A stretch of 64,000 nucleotides of DNA from Persicobacter psychrovividus (GCF_036492425.1 NZ_AP025295.1:124001-188000), one strand, 5' to 3'. Numbered from the stretch's first letter, positions 45,366-53,918 are shown. The notes: generated from the sequence alone by a model not told the origin. Translations and numbers: made by a program.

Positions 45366-45421
45366 AAATAGCTGATCATTGGGGAATCCCTTAGGGCCTC
45401 CGAATCATCAGCTATTTTTTT
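45366..45421 (+). terminator. Terminator of the B12 uptake operon
   Basis: AAATAGCTGAT (45366-45376) pairs with ATCAGCTATTT (45407-45417), with an inner GGGGAATCCC/GGGCCTCC stem, and is followed by a T-run. It lies 22 bases after the BtuG-like stop. Confidence 0.85.
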
Positions 45422-45427
45422 GTGTCA

Positions 45428-47029
45428 TTATTTTTTTGCGCGTTCCCACCAGAAAATCAACATCCGGCGACGGCGAGAAATATCCGTTGGTTCCAACTTC
45501 CAGAAGGTCTTGGGGTCAAGCATCAACAAACTGCCTTTTTCTACGGAAAGATTATTCACCCTGCCACTCAGCGTCACCAGTTCCAAAGAACCCGTCTGCT
45601 CACCAAGACTGTCTAATGGCATCACGCCCCAAACAAAATCGTCTGTGTTAATATCATAAATGTCCTCCCCGGCAATTACCTGCTGCTGCAAACAATGGTT
45701 TATCCGTTGTGGCGTTAAAGGTAACTCATGGGTTTTACCGTACCACAATGTACTTCCTCCGAGCTTTATTCCGCCATTATATTGCTCACAAAATTGCTCG
45801 AATCCACTGTTCAAAATCATGTTGGACAATTGCCCCATTTTCCCCAAAATATCGGGCATACAAAACGATTCCCGGGTATTGGTTTTATCTTGCAACCAAC
45901 TGAAAAGATTATTGGCAATACCACGAATCTCTTCAGAAGTCCATAATTGGGATACAATTCCGTAACCGTTGAATTGTTTATATTGTGCCGATGACTTGGG
46001 CGCCGGAACCACTCCACCCCCAAGGTTTTCCATCATTTTTTGTAAACGACGACGCAACCTGTTTTGCAATTTTACAGGTGCCAGCACTTTTATGCCTTCT
46101 CCGAAACGGATTAATTCTTCTTCAAGATCTGAGTTCAAAATCAGGTTCAATCTCAAATTCAAACCTGACTCGTCATAGGAAAGTACTTCCTGAGATTTAT
46201 GGATAGGCGAAGAAAGTACAAATGGCGCTTGCTTCAAATCCACGGTAAGCAACACTTCTTCTTTCTGATCATCCACAGGCTGACTAACCCCAATGATGTT
46301 TTGAAAATAACGATCAAGGTCATGATTTACATTGGCCACATACTGAATAGCGGAAGTGCGCACCTCAACAATACCATCCAAAGCCAATGCCTGTACCGGC
46401 ACAGCCACTCCCCGAACACCAATCACGAACCAACGGCCACGAAATTCCTTCAAAAGGTATGGGTGGAAGATGATCTGCTGCGCATCGGCAATTTTCGAAT
46501 CCCGATAACTCAGCTCAATAGCCTGACGGTGCTGAATAGCATGACTGATCTGTGCCAAAAAAGCCAAACTGCTCTCTGAATCACTTTCTTCAAATTGAAA
46601 AATATTCTGTTCAGGAAAACGATGTGCTTCCACCTTGTAGCCCAAACGCTGAATCAGTCCAGCAATATCCTGATAATAGGAAAAGCTCTGAAATTCAGAA
46701 AGATCATCGACTACCGCACTGAGTCGAGTAAAATCATTTTGGGTAAGCGGCAGCTTGGTGATCGAAAAATCAGGATCCTCGTAAGTGTAGAATTTACGAT
46801 CCTGCACCTGAATTTTAGCATTATAGCCTAATTCATCAGAGCGTAACATTTGTAAATCCAATTGCAAAGTTCGCTTCCCAACCCGCTTTCCTTCAGGCAA
46901 TTCACCGGCTTTAATCAATGCCTGAGTGGTCACCTCAATTAAATCTTCTAATGAATACTTTTGCGCTCGGTCTCGCAAACACTTATCTATCGCTTTATAT
47001 CTAATTAAAGCGCTCCGATTTACAGCCAT
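45428..47029 (-). CDS. WYL-domain transcriptional regulator
   Basis: 533 residues. The N-terminal winged helix (ALIRYKAIDKCLRDRAQKYSLEDLIEVT, then GKRTLQLDLQMLR) is followed by the WYL domain near residues 165-250 (ISHAIQHRQAIELSYRD, IIFHPYLLKEFRGRWFVIGV, with the family Trp-x-Val pattern) and a WYL C-extension. A further 200-residue C-terminal region (LWYGKTHELPLTPQRINHCLQQQ) is longer than most WYL regulators and is unassigned. WYL proteins often bind nucleic acid or ligand and control DNA damage, phage defence or other stress genes; the target here is not evident. Confidence 0.8.
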   Translation of the reverse strand: MAVNRSALIRYKAIDKCLRDRAQKYSLEDLIEVTTQALIKAGELPEGKRVGKRTLQLDLQMLRSDELGYNAKIQVQDRKFYTYEDPDFSITKLPLTQNDFTRLSAVVDDLSEFQSFSYYQDIAGLIQRLGYKVEAHRFPEQNIFQFEESDSESSLAFLAQISHAIQHRQAIELSYRDSKIADAQQIIFHPYLLKEFRGRWFVIGVRGVAVPVQALALDGIVEVRTSAIQYVANVNHDLDRYFQNIIGVSQPVDDQKEEVLLTVDLKQAPFVLSSPIHKSQEVLSYDESGLNLRLNLILNSDLEEELIRFGEGIKVLAPVKLQNRLRRRLQKMMENLGGGVVPAPKSSAQYKQFNGYGIVSQLWTSEEIRGIANNLFSWLQDKTNTRESFCMPDILGKMGQLSNMILNSGFEQFCEQYNGGIKLGGSTLWYGKTHELPLTPQRINHCLQQQVIAGEDIYDINTDDFVWGVMPLDSLGEQTGSLELVTLSGRVNNLSVEKGSLLMLDPKTFWKLEPTDISRRRRMLIFWWERAKK

Positions 47030-47189
47030 AAGTTATTATTTTTGAAAAAATGATTCAGACCACAAATAAGCATAATTTTTTGTAGCAGTGATTAAGAGGA
47101 ACAATTTAATAAAATGCTCCATAACCAAACACAAAAAAGGAAAATTAAAAATTGACATACAAACAAAGTTTGCAGGTAATCATTAAAAA

Positions 47190-48269
47190 TCACTTAAAAA
47201 TAGCGCCTTCTTCATGCGGTTGATTTTGATTGATTTTGGGGTGCATCACCCTAAAAAACAAGGGAGGGACAAGCGCAAGCAGCATCATGCCGGGGTAACC
47301 TGTGGGTAATTGCGGCGCCTTCTGATGGTGGCGTAAAATTTGATATTTCCTACTTGCAATAAAATGATGGTCGGAATGCCGCGACAACTCAAACAAAGTT
47401 GCTCGACCAAATAGGTGATTGGAATTCCAGGAATGCCAAACTTCTGCGCGCTCATACTTGCCATGTTCCAGGACTCTCCGTCGCAAACCGTAATGCTCAA
47501 TATAATTCACCGTCTCCAGCAAAAAGATCCCGAAAGTACCTGCACCTAAAAATGCCAATAGTACGGAGGCTCCGAAAACAACACCTATAAAAACAATCAG
47601 AAGCCCCTGAAAAATATGCATCTGAATCATTTGATTTTTCAGTGAAAAACGAGCGAATCCTTTCCGCTGCAATCGATCATTCTCCAACTTCCAGGCCCCT
47701 TTGTAGGCACCAAAAATCGAACGAAACCAAAAGAAAAACAGGGGTTCTCCCGCCTTTGCTGAGGCTGGGTCTTGATCTGTTGCAACATTTTTATGATGCC
47801 CTCGATTATGTTCAATAAAAAAATGCATGTATAGAGAGGTCGAGAGCATTGCCAGCGCAAACAGTTGAAAGTAGCGCTCTTTACGATGCCCAAGTTCATG
47901 CGCGACATTGATTCCAAACACTCCACACATCAGCCCCATAGCGGTAACATGCCCAAACCAGGAAACAGAAAACTGTGGTATTTGATCGATACTGACAAGG
48001 AAAAATGCCAAACAGGCGAAATGTGCACAACAGGCCAACACTAAAATTAAATCGAAGAGCTTGGCATTGGCATATTGGCGCTCCTCATTTTTGCTGATAT
48101 TCGCTTCGGAGGCACTGAAAAGTAATTCTCCGACTGGAATTACAACAAAAGCATAAAACAGCGGCAAAAAAGTAAACGCACCCTCCAGCCGATAATTTAA
48201 CACCAGCAAACAAGGAATCACGAAGGCAGGTAGATACCGCAAACTATGGATGAAAATAGAAAACTGCAT
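47190..48269 (-). CDS. AlkB-type membrane alkane monooxygenase-like protein
   Basis: 359 residues with about six membrane segments. The histidine boxes of the non-haem diiron alkane hydroxylase family are all present: HELGH (124-128), EHNRGHHK (153-160), NYIEHYGLRR, and SRHSDHH near residue 305, then LPTGYPGMMLLAL. It hydroxylates medium-chain alkanes or related hydrophobic substrates at the terminal carbon with O2 and electrons from rubredoxin. No rubredoxin gene is adjacent. The substrate could also be a fatty-acyl compound; the alkane assignment is by family only. Confidence 0.85.
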   Translation of the reverse strand: MQFSIFIHSLRYLPAFVIPCLLVLNYRLEGAFTFLPLFYAFVVIPVGELLFSASEANISKNEERQYANAKLFDLILVLACCAHFACLAFFLVSIDQIPQFSVSWFGHVTAMGLMCGVFGINVAHELGHRKERYFQLFALAMLSTSLYMHFFIEHNRGHHKNVATDQDPASAKAGEPLFFFWFRSIFGAYKGAWKLENDRLQRKGFARFSLKNQMIQMHIFQGLLIVFIGVVFGASVLLAFLGAGTFGIFLLETVNYIEHYGLRRRVLEHGKYERAEVWHSWNSNHLFGRATLFELSRHSDHHFIASRKYQILRHHQKAPQLPTGYPGMMLLALVPPLFFRVMHPKINQNQPHEEGAIFK

Positions 48270-48323
48270 TACTGAATATAAACAATTATATCCAATTATG
48301 CAGTTGAACGATCTTCAAAATTT

Positions 48324-48743
48324 TTAGTGAGGCAACTTGTCCCGCAGCAAACCATAGGTCAAAGTTCCCAATATCGCAAATACAATGGTGATGAGCATGA
48401 AACTCGCGCCAGTCCCCAAGATAAAAAACATTGGGCCTGGGCAAGAACCTGAAAGTGCCCAACCGAAACCAAAAATCAGCCCTCCATAGATATAACGCTT
48501 TGGGCTCCCTGACTTATCAGCAATCGTGATCGCCTGACCGTTTTGATCATGAACATCATTCTTCTTGATCAAATAAGTCCCTAAGGCACCCACCGCAATT
48601 GCCGAACCAATGATACCATACATGTGAAATGAATCAAACTGAAACATTTCATAAATTCTGAACCACGAAATAATTTCGGACTTGGTGAAAATAATTCCCA
48701 AAACAAATCCGAGTCCGATGTATTTTAAACCTTTCAACAACAT
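48324..48743 (-). CDS. YeeE/YedE family transporter subunit (DUF6691-like)
   Basis: 139 residues with four membrane segments. The characteristic GFGWALSGSCPGP motif (near residues 90-102) carries the cysteine that is thought to guide thiosulfate or sulfide-type ions in the TsuA family. It pairs with the gene upstream (48745-49311), one base away, so the two half-size chains together make one transporter. Direction of transport is unknown; import of thiosulfate-type sulfur is the family's known role. Confidence 0.85.
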   Translation of the reverse strand: MLLKGLKYIGLGFVLGIIFTKSEIISWFRIYEMFQFDSFHMYGIIGSAIAVGALGTYLIKKNDVHDQNGQAITIADKSGSPKRYIYGGLIFGFGWALSGSCPGPMFFILGTGASFMLITIVFAILGTLTYGLLRDKLPH

Positions 48744-48744
48744 A

Positions 48745-49311
48745 CTAAGCTAAAAATAAGGGTAATAAAACATGTACCATCAAGAGGCCGCCTACAAAGA
48801 AGCCGATCACGGCAAACAGCGAACGCGACTGCAAGTTAGACAAACCACTGATGGCATGTCCTGAAGTACAACCTCCAGCATAACGCGCCCCAAAGCCTAC
48901 TAAAAAGCCACCTAAAGCAAGAACCACCCAACCTTGAACCGCAGACAGCGCCTTCCAGCTCATCAACTCAGTAGGGTAAAAATGATCCTGATAACTGACA
49001 ATATGTAATTTTGCCAAAGCCACTGCCGTGCGCGCATTCACTGCAATGCCCCCCGCGACGCCATTCAAATAACGGTGGGCTACAAATGCTCCGAGGACTC
49101 CCCCAAAAATGAACAGCAAATTCCAGCGCTGTGTACGCCAGTCGAAATTAAAGAATTCACACTTTTTCCCTGCACCAGCCATAGTGCAAGCCGTACGAAG
49201 CACGGCCGAAATCCCGAAACTTTTCCCAAAATAAAGCAAGAAAAGGTACACCATCCCTATAATAGGGCCAGCGACCCACCAAGGCCAAGGCTGATAAATC
49301 CAATCCGTCAT
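48745..49311 (-). CDS. YeeE/YedE family thiosulfate-type transporter subunit
   Basis: 188 residues. Five hydrophobic segments, with the conserved GGCTSGHAISGLS (near residues 145-157) as the signature cysteine-containing loop. It precedes the second half-size chain with a one-base gap. Together they resemble the split TsuA-like systems of many Bacteroidota. Substrate is probably thiosulfate or another reduced sulfur ion, by family. No rhodanese or sulfur oxidation gene is adjacent. Confidence 0.88.
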   Translation of the reverse strand: MTDWIYQPWPWWVAGPIIGMVYLFLLYFGKSFGISAVLRTACTMAGAGKKCEFFNFDWRTQRWNLLFIFGGVLGAFVAHRYLNGVAGGIAVNARTAVALAKLHIVSYQDHFYPTELMSWKALSAVQGWVVLALGGFLVGFGARYAGGCTSGHAISGLSNLQSRSLFAVIGFFVGGLLMVHVLLPLFLA

Positions 49312-49520
49312 TTTTTACAAATTACTGATAAACATGAACTGCTGAAATCGAATGACTTGAGCAGTTTTTCTTAACTGATAACAAAAGTAATGCAGCCCAT
49401 CAACAACTTTAGTGACTATTGTTACTGAAGGAAAAGGTTCAATAGGCACGATAAACGCCTATTTTTCAAAACATGATAATTGACAGATCATTAGCCTGAA
49501 ATAATAATTATCTTTACCAC

Positions 49521-49742
49521 ATGAATAATGAAAATAATGATGCCTTGACGGTAGGCACGACCCTTCAGATGGGCAATAGCCAAATGAAGATTGTTAGTAT
49601 TGAGGAAAAAACATACCCTAACGATCCCAAAAAGTACATGGTATATATTACCGATAAGCCAGTCTATCGGTCACGAAATATTATCAGTGTATATCGGGTA
49701 AACCAATGGCTGACGGAAGGCAGAATCAGTTTGGTGAAATAG
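49521..49742 (+). CDS. Small hypothetical protein
   Basis: 73 residues with no signal peptide or membrane segment. It reads as a small beta-barrel-like domain (TLQMGNSQMKIVSIEE, YMVYITDKPVYRSRNIISVYRV). I recognise no family. The frame has protein-like composition and lies alone between two oppositely read regions, so it is a likely gene, but evidence is limited. Confidence 0.45.
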   Translation: MNNENNDALTVGTTLQMGNSQMKIVSIEEKTYPNDPKKYMVYITDKPVYRSRNIISVYRVNQWLTEGRISLVK

Positions 49743-49878
49743 GCCTTTAGAGAGCACCCACGAAACACGATTCCCCTATTTTTATAAAAGGCGGTCATCG
49801 ATTAACCTACTTATGGCATTGCTTATTCAGCCCGTTGAAAATTAATTTTCATGGATGATGGCCTGAAAAATTAGCGCA

Positions 49879-49909
49879 CAAAAAAAGGCAAGATTACTCC
49901 TGCCTTTCA
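49879..49909 (-). terminator. Terminator of array unit 1
   Basis: On the minus strand AGGCA and TGCCT pair around a ten-base loop and are followed by a T-run. Its sequence differs from the terminators inside the array. Confidence 0.7.
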
Positions 49910-49926
49910 ACGCTACTGCTTATCAA

Positions 49927-50205
49927 TTATTTTACAATTTTTCTGCCTGATTTATCACTTTTCACCTTCTGAACAGTGAGGGTATCATTCTCAAGATCTT
50001 GCTGCTTTACCATTTCCTGTTCTGCTGCTCTTGCACGTCCAACTTTATCTGATTTACTCTGCGCCTGAAAATCCTGCACTTTGGCATTACCATTCAGCTT
50101 CTCCATACGGGCTTTCGCTACCGCATTTTTGTTACTTTTAACTTGCGCTTCAGCGTTTACCCCAAACACCAATAATGCACCGACTAAAATTAAAACCTTT
50201 TTCAT
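49927..50205 (-). CDS. Secreted 92-residue KSDK-repeat protein, array unit 1
   Basis: The leftmost of five paralogues. It has a signal peptide (residues 1-20, cleaved near AEA-Q), then a short charged mature part. Within it a KS(D/N)K motif recurs: VKSNK (22-26), SKSDKVGR (50-57), and VKSDKSGR (81-88). This copy is the most divergent in its C-terminal half (ENDTLTVQK instead of EQTETYTVQQ). Small, exported, no cysteine. I do not recognise a family or known function; the shared unit structure is described under the array entry. Confidence 0.75.
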   Translation of the reverse strand: MKKVLILVGALLVFGVNAEAQVKSNKNAVAKARMEKLNGNAKVQDFQAQSKSDKVGRARAAEQEMVKQQDLENDTLTVQKVKSDKSGRKIVK

Positions 50206-50477
50206 TTTCCAAGTTGTTTTAAATTAAACCTTTCAATTAGAATAGTGCAAACAACTTCGGAAAGCCGCATTCGGATATTTGGACAATCAAGAGAACATAA
50301 AATCAGTCCGTTTACTTTTTATCCCATTTCAGCACAAATGTTAAATCCGTTCCGAAAGCTGATTTAAATCTGAAGTCTGATAGACCATTCACCTGTTTAA
50401 AATGATATTTGAAGTGTCATTTTTAGCCTCCATTTTTTTTGAACTTTTTTCAAAATTTTTCGCAAAAGTTGGGGCAT

Positions 50478-50504
50478 AAAAAAAGGCAGAACGAATGTCT
50501 GCCT
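50478..50504 (-). terminator. Terminator of array unit 2
   Basis: AGGCAGA and TCTGCCT pair around ACGAATG; T-run follows on the minus strand. Same hairpin at 51082-51108, 51688-51714, 52293-52319 and 52898-52923. Confidence 0.8.
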
Positions 50505-50531
50505 GTAATCCCTAATCCTATCTATTTAGTT

Positions 50532-50810
50532 TTATTTCACCAACTTACGGATGCTCTTGTCACTACGGACTTGTTGTACCGTATACGTTTCTGTTTGCTC
50601 ATCAATCTCCTGAACACGGACTATTTCCACCTGACGTGCTCGCCCGGCTTTATCTGACTGGCTGTACGCCTCAAAGTCCTGCACCGTGGCATTACCATTC
50701 AGCTTCTCTATACGGGCTTTCGCTACCGCATTTTTGTTACTCTTTACTTGCGCTTCAGCGTTTACCCCAAACACCAATAATGCACCGACTAAAATTAAAA
50801 CCTTTTTCAT
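50532..50810 (-). CDS. Secreted 92-residue KSDK-repeat protein, array unit 2
   Basis: Same length and signal peptide as unit 1. The mature part has SQSDKAGRAR (50-59) and VRSDKSIRK (81-89) as versions of the KSDK motif. Residue 34 is isoleucine (methionine in units 1, 3 and 4, leucine in unit 5), and the protein differs from units 3-5 at a handful of positions, for example EIVRVQE instead of ELVRVQE and a serine-to-isoleucine change near the end. Own terminator and full 5' flank. Function unknown. Confidence 0.75.
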   Translation of the reverse strand: MKKVLILVGALLVFGVNAEAQVKSNKNAVAKARIEKLNGNATVQDFEAYSQSDKAGRARQVEIVRVQEIDEQTETYTVQQVRSDKSIRKLVK

Positions 50811-51081
50811 TTTCCAAATTGTTTTAAATTAAACCTTTCAATTAGAATAGTGCAAACAACTTCGGAAAGCCGCATTCGGATATTTGGACAATCAAGAGAA
50901 CATAAAATCAGTCCGTTTACTTTTTATCCTATTTCAGCACAAATGTTAAATCCGTTCCGAAAGCTGATTTAAATCTGAAGTCTGATAGATCATTCACCTG
51001 CCTAAAATGATATTCGAGGGGTCATTTTTAGCCTTCATTTTTTTTGAACTTTTTCAAAATTTTTCGCAAAAGTTGGGGCAT

Positions 51082-51108
51082 AAAAAAAGGCAGAACGAAT
51101 GTCTGCCT
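51082..51108 (-). terminator. Terminator of array unit 3
   Basis: Same AGGCAGA/TCTGCCT hairpin and T-run as in unit 2. Confidence 0.8.
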
Positions 51109-51135
51109 GTAATCCCTAATCCTATCTATTTAGTT

Positions 51136-51414
51136 TTATTTCACCAACTTACGGCTACTCTTGTCACTCCGGACTTGTTGTACCGTATGCGTTTCTGTTT
51201 GCTCATCAATCTCCTGAACACGGACTAATTCCACCTGACGTGCTCGCCCTGCTTTATCTGACTGGCTGCTCGCCTCAAAGTCCTGCACCGTGGCATTACC
51301 ATTCAGCTTCTCCATACGGGCTTTCGCTACCGCATTTTTGTTACTTTTAACTTGCGCTTCAGCGTTTACCCCAAACACCAATAATGCACCGACTAAAATT
51401 AAAACCTTTTTCAT
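51136..51414 (-). CDS. Secreted 92-residue KSDK-repeat protein, array unit 3
   Basis: Differs from units 4 and 5 mainly at position 49 (FEASSQSDK instead of FEAYSQSDK) and from unit 2 at several C-terminal residues. Signal peptide and first 33 residues are unchanged from the other copies. The mature chain contains the same three KS(D/N)K-type motifs. No transmembrane or catalytic motif is visible. Function unknown. Confidence 0.75.
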   Translation of the reverse strand: MKKVLILVGALLVFGVNAEAQVKSNKNAVAKARMEKLNGNATVQDFEASSQSDKAGRARQVELVRVQEIDEQTETHTVQQVRSDKSSRKLVK

Positions 51415-51687
51415 TTTCCAAATTGTTTTAAATTAAACCTTTCAATTAGAATAGTGCAAACAACTTCGGAAAGCCGCATTCGGATATTTGGACAATCAAG
51501 AGAACATAAAATCAGTCCGTTTACTTTTTATCCCATTTCAGCATAAATGTTAATTCCGTTCCGAAAGCTGATTCAAAACTGAGGTCTGATAGACCATTCA
51601 CCTGCTTAAAATAATATTTGAAGTGTCATTTTTAGCCTTCATTTTTTTTTGAACTTTTTTCAAAATTTTTCGCTAAAGTTGGGGCAT

Positions 51688-51714
51688 AAAAAAAGGCAGA
51701 ACGAATGTCTGCCT
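51688..51714 (-). terminator. Terminator of array unit 4
   Basis: Same AGGCAGA/TCTGCCT hairpin and T-run as in unit 2. Confidence 0.8.
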
Positions 51715-51741
51715 GTAATCCCTAATCCTATCTATTTAGTT

Positions 51742-52020
51742 TTATTTCACCAACTTACGGCTGCTCTTGTCACTACGGACTTGTTGTACCGTATGCGTTT
51801 CTGTTTGCTCATCAATCTCCTGAACACGGACTAATTCTACCTGCCGCGCCCGGCCTGCTTTATCTGACTGGCTGTACGCCTCAAAGTCCTGCACCGTGGC
51901 ATTACCATTCAGCTTCTCCATACGGGCTTTCGCTACCGCATTTTTATTACTCTTTACTTGCGCTTCAGCGTTTACCCCAAACACCAATAATGCACCGACT
52001 AAAATTAAAACCTTTTTCAT
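51742..52020 (-). CDS. Secreted 92-residue KSDK-repeat protein, array unit 4
   Basis: Protein nearly the same as unit 5, from which it differs only at residue 34 (Met versus Leu). Nucleotide differences between the two genes are few, for example in the loop-coding arginine codons, so the two are a very recent pair or have been converted. The 5' flank carries the CCTGCTTAAAATAATATTT variant shared with unit 3. Function unknown. Confidence 0.75.
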   Translation of the reverse strand: MKKVLILVGALLVFGVNAEAQVKSNKNAVAKARMEKLNGNATVQDFEAYSQSDKAGRARQVELVRVQEIDEQTETHTVQQVRSDKSSRKLVK

Positions 52021-52292
52021 TTTCCAAATTGTTTTAAGTTAAACCTTTCAATTAGAATAGTGCAAACAACTTTGAAAAGCCGCATTCGGATATTTGGACA
52101 ATCAAGAGAACATAAAATCAGTCCGTTTACTTTTTATCCCATTTCAGCATAAATGTTAAATCCGTTCCGAAAGCTGATTTAAATCTGAAGTCTGACAGAC
52201 CATTCACCTGCTTAAAATAATATTTGAAGTGTCATTTTTAGCCTTCATTTTTTTTGAACTTTTTTCAAAATTTTTCGCTAAAGTTGGGGCAT

Positions 52293-52319
52293 AAAAAAAG
52301 GCAGAACGAATGTCTGCCT
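52293..52319 (-). terminator. Terminator of array unit 5
   Basis: Same AGGCAGA/TCTGCCT hairpin and T-run as in unit 2. Confidence 0.8.
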
Positions 52320-52346
52320 GTAATCCCTAATCCTATCTATTTAGTT

Positions 52347-52625
52347 TTATTTCACCAACTTACGGCTGCTCTTGTCACTGCGGACTTGTTGTACCGTATG
52401 CGTTTCTGTTTGCTCATCAATCTCCTGAACACGGACTAATTCTACCTGCCGCGCTCGCCCTGCTTTATCTGACTGGCTGTAAGCCTCAAAGTCCTGAACC
52501 GTGGCATTACCATTCAGCTTCTCCAGACGGGCTTTCGCTACCGCATTTTTGTTACTTTTAACTTGCGCTTCAGCGTTTACCCCAAACACCAATAATGCAC
52601 CGACTAAAATTAAGACCTTTTTCAT
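52347..52625 (-). CDS. Secreted 92-residue KSDK-repeat protein, array unit 5
   Basis: The copy next to egtD. Residue 34 is leucine. Its first 100 bases of 5' flank (about 52630-52715) are clearly different from the other units (GTGCATATAACTATTGAATACC), while the part further upstream is again the same as in the others. This fits the founder copy, or a gene conversion border inside the flank. Product: small exported protein of unknown function. Confidence 0.75.
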   Translation of the reverse strand: MKKVLILVGALLVFGVNAEAQVKSNKNAVAKARLEKLNGNATVQDFEAYSQSDKAGRARQVELVRVQEIDEQTETHTVQQVRSDKSSRKLVK

Positions 52626-52897
52626 TTTCCAAATTGTTTTAGTATAAACCTTTCAATTAGAATAGTGCATATAACTATTGAATACCGCATTTGGATATTT
52701 ATCAAACAAAAGCCGCTAATTATCAGTCCGTTTACTTTTTATCCCATTTCAGCACAAATGTTAAATCCGTTCCGAAAGCTGATTTAAATCTGAAGTCTGA
52801 TAGATCATTCACCTGCCTAAAATGATATTCGAGGGGTCATTTTTAGCCTCCATTTTTTTTAAACTTTTTTCAAAATTTTTCGCAAAAGTTGGGGTAT

Positions 52898-52923
52898 AAA
52901 AAAAGGCAGAACGAATGTCTGCC
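52898..52923 (-). terminator. Terminator after egtD
   Basis: AGGCAGA pairs with TCTGCC; T-run on the minus strand. It is 34 bases past the egtD stop and has the same sequence as the terminators inside the tandem array. Confidence 0.8.
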
Positions 52924-52956
52924 AATTTCTCTTCACTTATGACCTAAAAAGGTCGA

Positions 52957-53898
52957 TTATACTTTTTCCCACAGGCTATCAACAAAATAGTGATCAGGGT
53001 CCATGAATTCCTTTCGGACAAAAAATCCCGTTCGGAAGGCTAACCGCTCGATCTGCTCCTCATTAAATTTCCGAGATAACTCTGTATGTATTAATTCATT
53101 TTCACGGAACTTATAGCTTTTGTTCAACCGCAATATTTCCACTTCCTGATCTTCAAGACTCACCAGAAAACTATTGACAAACCCTCTCACAGGATCATAG
53201 TGAACGTAAAACTCAAACTGATCCAAATCAAAATTGGCGCCGAGTTCCTTGTTCATCCTTTGCAGTAAGTTCATATTGAAGGAGGCCGTGAGCCCCTGAC
53301 TATCATTGTAAGCTTTCTCTATCAACTGGGGCCGTTTCTGAAGGTCCATGCCGATCATCAGTAAATCGCCTGAATGCATGACATTAGAGATCATCTGTAT
53401 AAATGCCTCGGCCTCTGCAGGCTGAAAATTTCCTACATTGGAGCCCAAAAATAAGAATAGCTTGGGCTTATCTGTGGTACTTAAATGAGGCAAAATATCG
53501 AAATAATCGCCAGCAAGAGGATCCACTGATATTTCGGGACAAAATGCGACAATATTACTTTTCAATTGCTCAAGTACCGCTTTAGAAATGTCAACAGGAC
53601 GGTAGGTAAACTCAAGCCCTAAAGCGTTCAGTGTTTTTAGAAGCAATTTGGTTTTTGACCCATCCCCTGCCCCCAGCTCCACAATATCAAAAGCAGATTT
53701 AAAGGGTAAAGCCTGAGCAATCTCAACGCCCTGCTCCTCAAAAATTTTATACTCCGACCTGCTGAGGTAATACTCTGGCAGGCTCATAATTTTTTGAAAA
53801 ATACGGTCACCTACCTGATCATAAAAATATTTGGAAGGGATAAACTTTTTGGGCGATGAAAGACCTTTGTCCACATCTTTTTGAAAACCTGAGCGCAT
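52957..53898 (-). CDS. egtD: L-histidine N-alpha-methyltransferase EgtD
   Basis: 313 residues. The family starts with SSPKKFIPSKYFYDQVGDRIFQKIMSLPEYYLSRSE (in parts, residues 14-48), and the SAM-binding motif is VELGAGDGSKT (73-83), followed by PVDIS and FLFLGSNVGNF. It trimethylates histidine to hercynine using three SAM, the first step of ergothioneine synthesis. It lies 20 bases downstream of egtB, which makes the next step, so the pair is an operon. Cytoplasmic. Confidence 0.93.
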   Translation of the reverse strand: MRSGFQKDVDKGLSSPKKFIPSKYFYDQVGDRIFQKIMSLPEYYLSRSEYKIFEEQGVEIAQALPFKSAFDIVELGAGDGSKTKLLLKTLNALGLEFTYRPVDISKAVLEQLKSNIVAFCPEISVDPLAGDYFDILPHLSTTDKPKLFLFLGSNVGNFQPAEAEAFIQMISNVMHSGDLLMIGMDLQKRPQLIEKAYNDSQGLTASFNMNLLQRMNKELGANFDLDQFEFYVHYDPVRGFVNSFLVSLEDQEVEILRLNKSYKFRENELIHTELSRKFNEEQIERLAFRTGFFVRKEFMDPDHYFVDSLWEKV

Positions 53899-53918
53899 AA
53901 AAGGGGGGAGTTAAAAGA

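Larger units (their letters stand above)
49927..52923 (-). repeat. Tandem array of five 605-bp units
   Basis: Five units (gene starts 604-606 bases apart) each hold a gene for a 92-residue secreted protein, about 300 bases of conserved 5' flank, and a terminator hairpin (AAAAAAAGGCAGAACGAATG then TCTGCC) at the far end of that flank. The terminator beside egtD (52898-52923) is the same as those between units, so the founder gene was probably beside egtD. Coding and non-coding parts are both highly similar, which indicates recent duplication or ongoing gene conversion. Confidence 0.9.

Noticed and set aside
50439-50657. Plus-strand frames starting in the array flanks (also near 51007, 51649 and 52254)
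   Set aside because: They recur only because the DNA is repeated, run antisense across the terminator and the secreted-protein gene, and look like shadows.
49927-52923. CRISPR-like array
   Set aside because: The repeat unit is 605 bases with coding content, no short direct repeats with unique spacers and no cas genes.
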